Source of the DNA: Stutzerimonas stutzeri KOS6
GTDB lineage: Bacteria; Pseudomonadota; Gammaproteobacteria; Pseudomonadales; Pseudomonadaceae
Reading direction: 5' to 3'
Length of the DNA stretch: 64,000 nucleotides
NCBI RefSeq assembly: GCF_000307775.2
Contig: NZ_KK020676.1
Location: 593,254-657,253 of the forward strand
Shown here in pieces: positions 32,705 to 41,867 of the stretch (positions within the stretch are counted from its first letter, which is position 1; each line of letters begins with the position of its first letter). The translations under genes and the position numbers were made by a program. The notes beneath the pieces were generated by a model, which saw only the letters and a list, made by a program, of their open reading frames with translations, was not told the DNA's origin and did no database searches.

Positions 32705-34084
32705 GTGCCCAGTACCACCTTTGCTTCGCTGCCCCTGTCTGCCGCCATGCTGGCCAATCTCGAGGCCCTCGGTTACGCGACGATGACCCCGATTCAGGCG
32801 CAAAGCCTGCCCGTCATGCTCAAGGGGCAGGACCTCATCGCCCAGGCCAAGACCGGCAGCGGCAAGACGGCCGCCTTCGGCATCGCCCTGCTCGACCCGC
32901 TGAACCCGCGCTATTTCGGCTGCCAGGCGCTGGTACTGTGCCCAACCCGCGAGCTTGCCGACCAGGTCGCCAAGGAACTGCGGCGGCTGGCGCGATCGGC
33001 GGACAACATCAAGATCCTCACCCTGTGCGGTGGCGTGTCGATCGGCCCGCAGATCGCATCGCTGGAACATGGCGCCCATGTCATCGTCGGCACGCCGGGG
33101 CGGGTCCAGGAACACCTGAAGAAAGGCACCCTGAAACTCGATGGCCTGAACACCCTGGTGCTTGATGAAGCCGATCGCATGCTCGACATGGGCTTCTACG
33201 ATGCCATCGCCGAGATCATCGGCCAGACGCCCGCCAAGCGGCAGACCCTGCTGTTCTCCGCGACCTACCCGGCCGGTATCAAACAGCTTTCCGCGACCTT
33301 CATGCGCGACCCGCAGCAGGTGCGTATCGAGGCGCTGCACGACGATACGCAGATAGAACAGCGCTTCTACGAGATCGATCCCGAGCAACGCCTGGACGCC
33401 GTCGTGCGCCTGCTCGCCGCTTTCCGTCCGCAGAGCTGCGTGGCGTTCTGCTTCACCAAGCAGCAATGCCAGGAACTGGTGGAACAGCTGCACGCCAACG
33501 GTATTTCGGCCATGGCGCTCAATGGCGACCTGGAACAGCGTGACCGTGACCAGGTACTGGCGATGTTCGCCAATCGCAGCCTTTCGGTGCTGGTGGCCAC
33601 GGATGTCGCGGCGCGCGGCCTGGATATCGATGCGCTGGACATGGTGATCAATGTCGAACTGGCGCGCGATCCCGAGATACACGTACACCGCGTCGGCCGT
33701 ACCGGACGTGCCGGCAACCAGGGCCTCGCGGTCAGCCTGGTGGCGCCGGCTGAAGCCCATCGCGCCCAGGCCATCGAAACCCTGCAGAGGTCGCCGCTCA
33801 ACTGGCAGCAGCTGAACGCGCTCACGGCCCAGACCGGCGCACCGCTGCAACCAGCGATGGTGACGCTGTGCATTGCCGCGGGGCGCAAGGACAAGCTTCG
33901 CCCCGGCGACATCCTTGGCGCGCTGACTGGCGACGCCGGCATTCCCGGCAGCCAGGTGGGCAAGATCGCCATCTTCGACTTCCAGGCCTTCGTCGCGGTC
34001 GAGCGTGACGTGGCCAGACAGGCGCTCAAACGGCTGAACGACGGCAAGATCAAAGGCCGCTCGCTGAAGGTGAGGCAGCTGTAA
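32705..34084 (+). CDS. dbpA: ATP-dependent RNA helicase DbpA
   Basis: A 459-residue DEAD-box helicase that remodels 23S rRNA helix 92 during 50S assembly. The Q motif region (MTPIQAQSLPVML), Walker A AKTGSGKT, PTRELADQV, the DEADRMLDMGF box, SAT in LLFSATYP, and HRVGRTGRAG are all present. The C-terminal 75 residues (VTLCIAAGRKDKLRPGDILG onwards) form the DbpA-specific RNA-binding domain. The start is GTG 32705, since the product then begins a few residues before the conserved FASLPLSAAM segment and has the usual length; the ribosome site is weak (GAAG). Confidence 0.95.
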   Translation: MPSTTFASLPLSAAMLANLEALGYATMTPIQAQSLPVMLKGQDLIAQAKTGSGKTAAFGIALLDPLNPRYFGCQALVLCPTRELADQVAKELRRLARSADNIKILTLCGGVSIGPQIASLEHGAHVIVGTPGRVQEHLKKGTLKLDGLNTLVLDEADRMLDMGFYDAIAEIIGQTPAKRQTLLFSATYPAGIKQLSATFMRDPQQVRIEALHDDTQIEQRFYEIDPEQRLDAVVRLLAAFRPQSCVAFCFTKQQCQELVEQLHANGISAMALNGDLEQRDRDQVLAMFANRSLSVLVATDVAARGLDIDALDMVINVELARDPEIHVHRVGRTGRAGNQGLAVSLVAPAEAHRAQAIETLQRSPLNWQQLNALTAQTGAPLQPAMVTLCIAAGRKDKLRPGDILGALTGDAGIPGSQVGKIAIFDFQAFVAVERDVARQALKRLNDGKIKGRSLKVRQL

Positions 34085-34129
34085 AACGGAAATCACGCGT
34101 CGCCATCGCCCCCCGGGTCCGTGCCGCGG

Positions 34130-34163
34130 GCAGGTCGATGCAGCAGGCAGGTCGATGCAGCAG
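34130..34163. repeat. 17-bp tandem direct repeat
   Basis: GCAGGTCGATGCAGCAG occurs twice back to back (34130-34146 and 34147-34163), upstream of the yccS-type gene. It may be replication slippage; no function is evident. Confidence 0.8.
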
Positions 34164-34279
34164 GCACGATGGCGTTGCGGTGATACAGGAGGGTTGGCGG
34201 GTATAAGCTTTGCAGTACGATTCCGGACACACCGTGACAGCCGGGGCAGCGGAACCGTCCAATCCGTCCGCACCCCGTA

Positions 34280-36484
34280 ATGGATCGATTCATGCCGCAA
34301 CCCTCGCTCAGCCAATCCCTGCGTCGCCTCTGGGCGCTGGACAAGTTCGGCTACAGCCTGCGCGTACTGATCGCAATGGCTGGCAGCATGGGCCTGAGCT
34401 GGCAACTCGGGCAACCGACCCTGATCATCCCGCTGTTTCTCGGCATCATCGCCAGCGCCCTGGCGGAAACCGACGACAGCTGGCTGGGCCGGCTCAGCGC
34501 GCTACTGGTGACGCTGCTGTGCTTCAGCATCGCCGCCGTGGCAGTCGAGCTGCTGTTCCCCTATCCGTGGCTGTTCGTGCTCGGGCTGGCGCTATCCACG
34601 TTCGGCCTGGTCATGCTCGGGGCGCTCGGCGAGCGCTACGGGGCGATCGCCCAGGCCACGCTGATCCTGTCGATCTACGGCATGATCGCCGCCGACCAGC
34701 GCGCGGGCGAACTGCAGCACTTCTGGCGTGACCCTCTGTTGCTGGTCGCAGGTGCCGCCTGGTACGGCCTGCTGTCGGTGTGCTGGAACGCGCTGTTCGC
34801 CCACCAGCCCGTGCAGCAGAGCCTAGCCCGGCTGTATCGCGAGCTGGGCTTGTATTTCCGCTACAAGGCGGCGCTGTTCGAACCGGTACGCCAGCTGGAT
34901 GTGGAGCAGCGCCGGCTCGAACTGGCACAGCAGAACGGGCGGGTGGTCAGCGCCCTCAACGCAGCCAAGGAAACGCTGCTGCACCGCCTGGGCAACGGCC
35001 GCCCCGGCAGCAAGATCAATCACTACCTGAAGCTGTACTTCCTTGCCCAGGACCTGCATGAACGGGTCAGCTCGTCGCATTATCCGTATCAGGCACTGGC
35101 CGAAGCCTTCTTCCACAGCGACGTACTGTTTCGCTGCCAGCGCCTGCTGCGTCTGCAGGCCAGCGCCTGTGCCGGGCTCGCAGAAGCGATCCAGCTGCGT
35201 CAGGTGTTCCGCTACAGTGAGGCCAACGCCCAGGCACTGGACGATCTGCAGGCCTCTCTGGAGCATCTACGCGAACAGAACAATCCGGCCTGGCGCGGCC
35301 TGTTGCGCTCGCTGCGCGCATTGTCGGCGAACCTGGCGACGCTGCAGCGCCAGCTCGCCAGTGCCAGCGATCCCGGTACGCTGGAGGGCGAGCAGGACAG
35401 CAGCCTGCTCGACCGTCAGCCGCAGACCCTGCGCGAGGCATTCGGCCGTATCCGCCAGCAGCTGACACCCACCTCCCTGCTGTTCCGCCACGCCCTGCGC
35501 ATGACCATCGCGCTGGTGGCCGGTTACGCCGTGCTGCATGCGATTCACCCGGAGCAGGGCTACTGGGTGCTGCTGACCACCGTGTTCGTCTGCCAGCCGA
35601 ACTATGGCGCCACGCGGATCAAGCTGGTGCAGCGTGTCGGTGGCACCGTACTGGGTCTGGTCGCCGGCTGGGCGCTGTTCGACCTGTTTCCCAGCCAGCA
35701 GGTGCAGGCGCTGTTCGCTGTCGTCGCCGGCGTGCTGTTCTTCGCCACCCGCAGCACCCGCTATACCCTGGCCACCGCGGCGATCACCCTGATGGTGCTG
35801 TTCTGCTTCAATCAGGTCGGCGATGGCTACGGGCTGATCTGGCCGCGGCTGTTCGACACCCTGCTCGGCAGCCTGATCGCGGCGACCGCGGTATTCCTGA
35901 TCCTGCCGGACTGGCAGGGCCGGCGCCTCAACCAGGTGGTCGCCAATACGCTGAGCTGCAACAGCGACTACCTGCGCCAGATCATGCGCCAGTACGACAG
36001 CGGCAAGCGCGACGACCTGGCCTATCGGCTGGCCCGGCGCAACGCGCACAACGCCGATGCGGCGCTGTCCACCACGCTGTCGAACATGCTTCTGGAGCCC
36101 GGGCATTTCCGCAAGGAGGCCGAGACCGGCTTTCGCTTCCTGATCCTCTCGCACACCCTGCTGAACTATCTCTCCGGCCTGGGCGCGCACCGCGAGAGCC
36201 TGCCGGACGACGCCAGCGATGCGCTGCTCGAACGCGCGGCACAGCAACTGGCGTCCAGCCTCGACGACCTCGCCGCGGCGCTGGCACAGAAGCGCCCGGT
36301 GGCCATCTACAGCGAGGAGGAAGAAGCCCTGGCCCAACAGCTGGAACAGAGCCCGGACGAGATGGACGACGCCCATCGCCTGGTACAGACCCAGCTGGGG
36401 CTGATCTGTCGCCAGCTCGCGCCGCTGCGCAGCATGGCCGTGCACCTGCTCAAGCAGGGCGGAGAAACGCCCGCGCAGCCATGA
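34280..36484 (+). CDS. yccS: YccS/YhfK family inner-membrane protein (FUSC-like)
   Basis: A protein of about 734 residues with two blocks of about six membrane helices (about 25-180 and 405-545), separated by a cytosolic helical domain and followed by a cytosolic tail. HALRMTIALVAGYAVLHAIH and GYWVLLTTVFVCQPNYGATR mark the second FUSC block. The family is related to aromatic-acid and fusaric-acid efflux proteins, but its transport role is not established. Two starts are possible, ATG 34280 and ATG 34292, neither with a good ribosome site; I give the longer. The following flavoprotein gene starts 43 bases later. Confidence 0.82.
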   Translation: MDRFMPQPSLSQSLRRLWALDKFGYSLRVLIAMAGSMGLSWQLGQPTLIIPLFLGIIASALAETDDSWLGRLSALLVTLLCFSIAAVAVELLFPYPWLFVLGLALSTFGLVMLGALGERYGAIAQATLILSIYGMIAADQRAGELQHFWRDPLLLVAGAAWYGLLSVCWNALFAHQPVQQSLARLYRELGLYFRYKAALFEPVRQLDVEQRRLELAQQNGRVVSALNAAKETLLHRLGNGRPGSKINHYLKLYFLAQDLHERVSSSHYPYQALAEAFFHSDVLFRCQRLLRLQASACAGLAEAIQLRQVFRYSEANAQALDDLQASLEHLREQNNPAWRGLLRSLRALSANLATLQRQLASASDPGTLEGEQDSSLLDRQPQTLREAFGRIRQQLTPTSLLFRHALRMTIALVAGYAVLHAIHPEQGYWVLLTTVFVCQPNYGATRIKLVQRVGGTVLGLVAGWALFDLFPSQQVQALFAVVAGVLFFATRSTRYTLATAAITLMVLFCFNQVGDGYGLIWPRLFDTLLGSLIAATAVFLILPDWQGRRLNQVVANTLSCNSDYLRQIMRQYDSGKRDDLAYRLARRNAHNADAALSTTLSNMLLEPGHFRKEAETGFRFLILSHTLLNYLSGLGAHRESLPDDASDALLERAAQQLASSLDDLAAALAQKRPVAIYSEEEEALAQQLEQSPDEMDDAHRLVQTQLGLICRQLAPLRSMAVHLLKQGGETPAQP

Positions 36485-36527
36485 CAGCGCCGCGGTAAGA
36501 TGCGCGGCTGCCAAGGGGGGGATTGCC

Positions 36528-37712
36528 GTGCTCAGTACAGACGTAACCATCATCGGCGCCGGCGCGGCCGGCCTGATGTGCGCCTTCACCGCCGCCGCAC
36601 GCGGGCGCCGGGTGTTGCTGCTGGACCACGCCAACAAGGCCGGCAAGAAGATCCTCATGTCCGGCGGAGGGCGCTGCAACTTCACCAATCTGTATACCGA
36701 GCCGGCGAATTTTCTTTCCAGCAACCCGCATTTCTGCAAGTCGGCTTTGGCCCGCTACACCCAGTGGGATTTCATCGAGATGGTCAGCCGTCACGGCGTG
36801 CCCTATCACGAGAAGAAACTCGGCCAGCTGTTCTGCGACAACAAGGCCAGCGACATCCTCGACATGCTGCTGGAGGAGTGTGCCCTGGCCGGTGTCGATC
36901 TGCGCCTGGACACCGCCGTTGCGGCGATCGACCAGCATGACCAGGGTTACGCGCTGCAGACTGCCATCGGCGTGGTGCATTGCCAGTCACTGGTGATCGC
37001 CACGGGCGGCCTGTCGATCCCGACCCTGGGCGCCACCGGCTTCGGTTACCAGATCGCCCGTCAGTTCGGTCATACCGTGCTGCCGACACGGGCCGGGCTG
37101 GTGCCTTTCAGCATCACCGAGCCACAGCTCAAGACCATCTGCACCGAGCTGTCCGGCACCTCGGTGGAGGATTGCCTGGTCAGCTGCAACGGCCAGAGCT
37201 TTCGCGAAAACATCCTGTTCACCCATCGCGGCCTGTCCGGCCCGGCGATCCTGCAAATCTCCTCCTTCTGGCAACCCGGCGACGTGGTGCAGATCAACCT
37301 GCTGCCTCATCTTGAGCTGAGCGAGTGGCTGGCGGCGCAGAGGCAGGAGCGCCCCAATAGCGAGCTGAAAACCGTGCTCGGCGAGGTCTTCACGCGCAAG
37401 ATGGCCGGCCTGCTGTGCGAACACTGGTTCGAATCCAGGGCGTTGAAGCAGTACACCGCGGGCGAGCTCGAAGCAATCGCCGAGCAACTGGGCAATTGGC
37501 GACTGGTACCGGCAGGCACCGAAGGCTACCGCACGGCAGAGGTGACGCTGGGTGGGGTGGATACCCGGGAAGTTTCGTCCAAGACCATGGAGTCGGGCAA
37601 AGCGGCCGGACTCTACTTCGTCGGCGAGGTGCTGGACGTCACCGGTCACCTGGGTGGGTTCAACTTCCAGTGGGCCTGGGCGTCGGGCTACGCGGCCGGC
37701 CAGTACGCCTAG
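36528..37712 (+). CDS. NAD(P)/FAD-dependent oxidoreductase (HI0933/YhiN family)
   Basis: A 394-residue flavoprotein. The FAD-binding GxGxxG motif is IIGAGAAGLMCAFTAAARG at residue 6 onwards, followed by GKKILMSGGGRCNFTN, a hallmark of the HI0933 family. Later segments are IATGGLSIPTLGATGFGY and the C-terminal FAD motif GEVLDVTGHLGGFNFQWAWA. Homologues (YhiN, BaiN) are uncharacterised or act on unsaturated substrates. The start is GTG 36528 with a G-rich ribosome site (AAGGGGGG at 36513-36520). It may be co-transcribed with the yccS-type gene. Confidence 0.88.
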   Translation: MLSTDVTIIGAGAAGLMCAFTAAARGRRVLLLDHANKAGKKILMSGGGRCNFTNLYTEPANFLSSNPHFCKSALARYTQWDFIEMVSRHGVPYHEKKLGQLFCDNKASDILDMLLEECALAGVDLRLDTAVAAIDQHDQGYALQTAIGVVHCQSLVIATGGLSIPTLGATGFGYQIARQFGHTVLPTRAGLVPFSITEPQLKTICTELSGTSVEDCLVSCNGQSFRENILFTHRGLSGPAILQISSFWQPGDVVQINLLPHLELSEWLAAQRQERPNSELKTVLGEVFTRKMAGLLCEHWFESRALKQYTAGELEAIAEQLGNWRLVPAGTEGYRTAEVTLGGVDTREVSSKTMESGKAAGLYFVGEVLDVTGHLGGFNFQWAWASGYAAGQYA

Positions 37713-37734
37713 CCACGTAAAGGGCGGAGCGACG

Positions 37735-37917
37735 TTACTCGTTGGTCCTGTTGGACGGCGGCGAGAGTTCGCGCGGACCCGCCGGGTCGGTCGCGGTGTT
37801 CTGGTATTCCTGCTGGTTGCGGGTGTTGTTGTCCAGCGCGGACTTTTCCTCGTCCGGCGAACAACCCGACAACGCCAGTACAGCCAGTACGCCGGCCATC
37901 GCATGTCTCGACTTCAT
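37735..37917 (-). CDS. Small lipoprotein, unknown function
   Basis: A 60-residue predicted lipoprotein: a signal peptide with lipobox ALSGC (Cys about 19), then a short hydrophilic Asn/Pro-rich tail. ATG 37917 has AGGAG eight bases upstream. No family was recognised. It lies 67 bases downstream of another small lipoprotein gene on the same strand and converges on the flavoprotein gene. Confidence 0.72.
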   Translation of the reverse strand: MKSRHAMAGVLAVLALSGCSPDEEKSALDNNTRNQQEYQNTATDPAGPRELSPPSNRTNE

Positions 37918-37984
37918 CGTTGTCTCCTGCTGAAGGGCCCCTCGCGCCGAGCGCGAGGGAGCCTGGATCAGCTGCAGTGCGCAA

Positions 37985-38266
37985 TTACTGAGAGGTGCCG
38001 GTGCCCGGTGCGGTGCCGGAGCCGGACTCGGTGCCCATGCCGCTGCCGTTGTCGGCCGGCGGGGTGGTCATGCCACCGGAAGTGCCGGTCCCGGTGCTCG
38101 GCGCAGTACCCGTGCCAGTGCCCGCAGGCGGCGTGGTGGTATCGGTCGAGGGTGCGGCCGGCTGCTCGGTGGTGGCCGGTGGCGGGGTCGGCTCGCGCTC
38201 TTCGTCAGGGCCGCAACCGACCAGCAGAAGTCCAAGAACAGGGGGCAGCAAATAGGTAAGACGCAT
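37985..38266 (-). CDS. Pro/Thr/Gly-rich low-complexity lipoprotein
   Basis: A 93-residue predicted lipoprotein. Lipobox LLVGC (Cys about 18) is followed by a charged GPDEERE and then an extended tail made almost only of Pro, Thr, Ala, Gly and Ser (for example TTPPAGTGTGTAPSTGTG). Such tails are often flexible spacers in the cell envelope. ATG 38266 has an excellent ribosome site, AAGGAGG with six-base spacing. No function can be assigned. It precedes the 37735 lipoprotein gene on the same strand. Confidence 0.78.
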   Translation of the reverse strand: MRLTYLLPPVLGLLLVGCGPDEEREPTPPPATTEQPAAPSTDTTTPPAGTGTGTAPSTGTGTSGGMTTPPADNGSGMGTESGSGTAPGTGTSQ

Positions 38267-38409
38267 GATTAACCTCCTTCAGAGTGGTCCGGCGGGTGGC
38301 CGGCGAATGCTTGAATCGTCAGATTCACAGAAGGTTGACCCTGTCTTGGCACAAGAGTGCCGTGCGCCGTCTCCTCGGTTATCTGCACCGGTCGTCAAAC
38401 CGCCCGCCA

Positions 38410-40617
38410 TCACGCCTGCAGCAGCCCCCAGAGCCCGTCGATGCAGCGCTCGCGATCGAACAGGCACTCCAGTTCCGGAGCCATCCGCGGCGGGCTGAAC
38501 CAGTAGCCCTGGACCGTCTGGCAGCCTTCATCATCCAGGAAAGCGACCTGATCGGGCCTTTCCACGCCTTCGGCGATAACGTCAAGCCCCAGGCTCTGGC
38601 CCAGCCCGATGATCGCGCGACTGATGGCGACCGAGTCGGCATCGACTGGCGCGGCGGCGATGAAACTGCGATCGACCTTGAGCACGTGCAGGGGATAGCG
38701 CTTCAGGTAGCCGAGCGAGCAGTAGCCGGTGCCGAAATCATCCAGTGCCAGACGTACGCCCAGCGCGGCGATCTCGCACAGGCAGGCCAGCATCGACTCG
38801 CTGTCGTGCATCAGCAGGGTTTCGGTGATCTCCAGCAGCAGGCTCGGCGGCGGCAATCCGGTTTCCTCGAGTATGCCTGCCAGGCGCTCGGCGAAACCGA
38901 CCTGCTGCAGCTGCCGGATCGACAGATTGACCGCGCAGTACAGCTGCGCCTGCCCGGCCTGCTGCCAGCGACGGACCTGACGACAGGCCTCGCGCAACAC
39001 CCACTCGCCGACCCGGACGATTTCGCGGGACTCCTCCAGCACCGGAATGAATTCGTTAGGCGCCACCGGCTTGCCGTCGAAGCGCCAGCGCAGGAGCGCC
39101 TCGACGCCGAGCAGATAGGGCTGCCCGTCCCGGACCCGACAGATCGGCTGATAGTGCAAGACGAACTCGCGACGTGTCAGTGCCTGTGCCAGCGCGCTCT
39201 CGAGCTCCAGCTGACGCGCGGCCTTGCTATGCAGGCCATCGCAGAACAGGGCGAACTGGTCCTTGCCGGCGCTCTTGGCCCGGTACAGGGCCAGGTCTGC
39301 AGCCTGCAGCGCATCGAGCGCCTGCCCGTCACGCTGCAACGGCGCAATGCCGATGCTGGCGCTGAGCGAGAGGGTGCGCTCGCCGAGCCGCAGCGGCTCG
39401 CGCAACGCCACCAGCATCCGCTGCGCAACACGTTCGGCGTCGGCCTCGCAGGCCAGATCGCCGAGCAGGGCGACGAACTCGTCGCCACCAAAGCGCGCCA
39501 GATGATCACCGGGGCGCAGACAGCGCAATAGCCGTTGCGCCACTTCCACCAGCACCTGATCGCCAGCAGCATGCCCGAGGCTGTCGTTGATCAGCTTGAA
39601 ACGATCCAAATCGACGAAGAGCAACGCGGCGGCGCGCCCATGCGGGCGCTGCTGAACATCCCTGAGCAACTCGTCCAGATGCAGGCGGTTGACCAGCCCG
39701 GTCAGCGCATCATGGCGTGCGGCGTGCCGCAGGCATTCCTCGGCCGCCTTGCGGGCGCTGATGTCGGTCTGCGAGCCGGCCATGCGCAGCTTGCCCTGCT
39801 CGCAGCGCTCGGCCACGCCCCGCAGCAGCACCCAGAGATAGTCGCCACGCTCGGTGCGCACCCGGTACTCACGGGTCAGTGACGGCGTGAGCCCGTTCAG
39901 GTGATCGGCGATGGCCTCGCGCAAGCCGGGAAGGTCGTCGGGGTGTACCCGCTCGAACCAGCTGTGACTGCTGTAGTCGGGCTGCGCCGGCATGTCGAGC
40001 ATGGCCGTCCAGCGCTCGGACAGGTGCAGCTGGTCGTGTTCGATGTGCCACTCCCAGATGCCGTCTTCGGAGCCTCGCAGCGCACGCGCCAAGCGCGCCT
40101 CGCTGTCTTCCAGCGCGTGTCGCTGGGCTGCGCTGTAGGTGTCGATGGCCAGTATGATGTCGAAAAAAACGATCTTCAGCAGGCTATCGTAGATAGCCTG
40201 CTGCTCGCCATCACCGAGCAGGGCATGCAGCATTTCCGACAGGTATAGCCGATAGGCACCCAGGTACCATTCCAGATCGACGCCGACACGTTGATGCACC
40301 AGGCCGACCAGCAGGCGGTCGCGCACATAATCGCGCTCGTAGGGGCCGTTCCACAGGCGCCGGTAATACTCCTGCTGGCGCTGCTTGAGGCGTGACAGAC
40401 CGGCGCTGTCGTTCTGCATGACCGCCGGCTGACCGAACGTGGCGAGATGATCGTAGAGCCTGTCAATGAAGACACGATGGGCAGGCTCCAGCTCCTCCGC
40501 GGCCCGATTCAGACGCAGCGCGTCGTCCGCCTGCCATTGCAGAAAGCGCTGGCGAGTCAGAATCTGCTCGGAACCCAGGCCGACCCTTTGCAGCAATGCC
40601 CTCAGCTCGTCTTCCAT
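38410..40617 (-). CDS. Globin-coupled sensor GGDEF-EAL protein (c-di-GMP)
   Basis: A 735-residue cytoplasmic protein. Residues about 1-160 form a protoglobin-like heme sensor, with the likely proximal His108 in GLVHQRVGVDLEWYLGAY. A PAS domain follows (about 175-290), then a cyclase domain with intact GGDEF (377-381) and an RxxD inhibitory site (RPGD 368-371), then a phosphodiesterase domain with EAL at 506-508 and DDFGTG. Both catalytic motifs look intact, so it could make and degrade c-di-GMP in response to O2 or other gas ligands. ATG 40617 lies behind a G-rich AGGGGTGGGC. A hemerythrin gene lies upstream on the same strand, about 230 bases away. Confidence 0.88.
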   Translation of the reverse strand: MEDELRALLQRVGLGSEQILTRQRFLQWQADDALRLNRAAEELEPAHRVFIDRLYDHLATFGQPAVMQNDSAGLSRLKQRQQEYYRRLWNGPYERDYVRDRLLVGLVHQRVGVDLEWYLGAYRLYLSEMLHALLGDGEQQAIYDSLLKIVFFDIILAIDTYSAAQRHALEDSEARLARALRGSEDGIWEWHIEHDQLHLSERWTAMLDMPAQPDYSSHSWFERVHPDDLPGLREAIADHLNGLTPSLTREYRVRTERGDYLWVLLRGVAERCEQGKLRMAGSQTDISARKAAEECLRHAARHDALTGLVNRLHLDELLRDVQQRPHGRAAALLFVDLDRFKLINDSLGHAAGDQVLVEVAQRLLRCLRPGDHLARFGGDEFVALLGDLACEADAERVAQRMLVALREPLRLGERTLSLSASIGIAPLQRDGQALDALQAADLALYRAKSAGKDQFALFCDGLHSKAARQLELESALAQALTRREFVLHYQPICRVRDGQPYLLGVEALLRWRFDGKPVAPNEFIPVLEESREIVRVGEWVLREACRQVRRWQQAGQAQLYCAVNLSIRQLQQVGFAERLAGILEETGLPPPSLLLEITETLLMHDSESMLACLCEIAALGVRLALDDFGTGYCSLGYLKRYPLHVLKVDRSFIAAAPVDADSVAISRAIIGLGQSLGLDVIAEGVERPDQVAFLDDEGCQTVQGYWFSPPRMAPELECLFDRERCIDGLWGLLQA

Positions 40618-40849
40618 GCCCACCCCTGTTCGATGCACACACCCGACCACACCTGCGCATACGGGCTTTACGGCCGCGCCATCGTTACAGGAGCGTGGTT
40701 ACAGGAGCGCGCGTCAGCCGATGCCATATAGCTATCAGGTTCGCAGCGGCGCTTTGCCGCCCTGTTGATGCAAGTCAGCAAACATGGTGGTTGGAGCGGC
40801 CTCAGGGGGTGCCGGGACGAGACAGCCCCGGCGGTCCATCGAGGGTGGC

Positions 40850-41323
40850 TCAGGCGGCCTGCTTGTCCGCCAGTTCCTTCTTCAGACGGCTGCGCAGTTC
40901 GCTCATCTGGGCGCCCATTTCCTCAAGGCGCTCGGCGTCGAACAGCTCTCGCGCCTGCGGGAACATCTCCGACTCCTCTTCCTCGATGTGATGCTCCAGT
41001 AGCTCCTTGCAAACCTTGGCCCGCCCGGAAAACTGCACGCTGCCCGGATCGGTAGCCTTGAGATCGGGCAGCACCAGGGAATCGACGGCTCGGTGCTCTT
41101 CCGTGGCCTCGTAGAACATCTTCAGTTCCTCCTTGCCGCCTGCTTCCTTGTAGGCCGGGTAGAGAATCTGTTCCTCGAGCTGGGTATGGATGGTCACTTC
41201 CATCTCCAGCTTGCTCAGCAGCTCGGCACGGGTCTTGACGGCGCGCTCGGTGGAATCGGTCAGGCGCGTCAGCAGATCCTTCACGCGCTCATGGTCCTCG
41301 ATCAACAGGTCGATGGCGTTCAT
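40850..41323 (-). CDS. Hemerythrin-domain protein
   Basis: A 157-residue four-helix protein with a full set of candidate diiron ligands: His11, His46, Glu50, His77, His111 or His112, and Glu116. Hemerythrin-like proteins bind O2 or store and repair iron, and some protect against NO or oxidative stress. The tail (residues 120-157) is Glu/Lys-rich. ATG 41323 is preceded by GAGGACACTAC. It lies upstream of the globin-coupled c-di-GMP gene on the same strand, with 230 bases between them, so co-transcription is possible but not shown. Confidence 0.88.
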   Translation of the reverse strand: MNAIDLLIEDHERVKDLLTRLTDSTERAVKTRAELLSKLEMEVTIHTQLEEQILYPAYKEAGGKEELKMFYEATEEHRAVDSLVLPDLKATDPGSVQFSGRAKVCKELLEHHIEEEESEMFPQARELFDAERLEEMGAQMSELRSRLKKELADKQAA

Positions 41324-41411
41324 GTAGTGTCCTCTTCGGCTTCACGGCAATGAACCGGACGCTGCGGCCCGGCTCTAAAACATGGCTGCGGGCAGGCCAC
41401 AACCGGACGGT

Positions 41412-41690
41412 TCAGGCGTACTCGTAAGTAGGCAGTGCGGTACGACTCTGGCTTTGCAGGTGCGCGATGGAAGGCGACATGCCCGCCTCCAGGGCCAGAT
41501 CACGGCGAACCGAGCTGACCACCCACTCAAGCTGCGTTCGGGTCTGAGTCTGACCCTTGGAGAGCGCGCGCTTGACCAGAATGCGGTCGTCGTTGCGCAA
41601 GCTCAGTAGCAGCCCGCCATCCGGACGGGGCTCGGTGAGCACTTCGAACTCGGGGAAAGCGGCAGTAAGGAAACGTTGTGCAGCGGTCAT
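41412..41690 (-). CDS. DUF3509 family small protein
   Basis: A 92-residue soluble protein resembling the Pseudomonas DUF3509 family, recognised from PDGGLLLSLRNDDRILVKRA and WVVSSVRRDLALE. The function is unknown. ATG 41690 has GGAG about nine bases upstream. The region just upstream (41700-41800) is AT-rich and probably contains the promoter. Confidence 0.72.
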   Translation of the reverse strand: MTAAQRFLTAAFPEFEVLTEPRPDGGLLLSLRNDDRILVKRALSKGQTQTRTQLEWVVSSVRRDLALEAGMSPSIAHLQSQSRTALPTYEYA

Positions 41691-41867
41691 TGTTCTGTAC
41701 TCCAGTTATGTTCCAGCGAACGTTAACGGAGCAGCGTTCATGCCAACCCAGTTTTTTATTTTTAACCTTTAAAATCAAATATTTATGCAAAAACGGAAAA
41801 GACTTAAGCCGTGCAAAACGCAAGACGCAGCAGCCTGCGGGTTGCATTCTGCGACCTGCTCGACAAT

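Noticed and set aside
32654..34414. A 586-codon minus-strand frame opposite dbpA
   Set aside because: Antisense shadow of an intact DEAD-box helicase gene, with no recognisable motifs.
40682..40712. Duplicated GTTACAGGAGCG upstream of the globin-coupled gene
   Set aside because: A short imperfect duplication with no palindrome and no clear relation to a promoter; too weak to report as a regulatory site.
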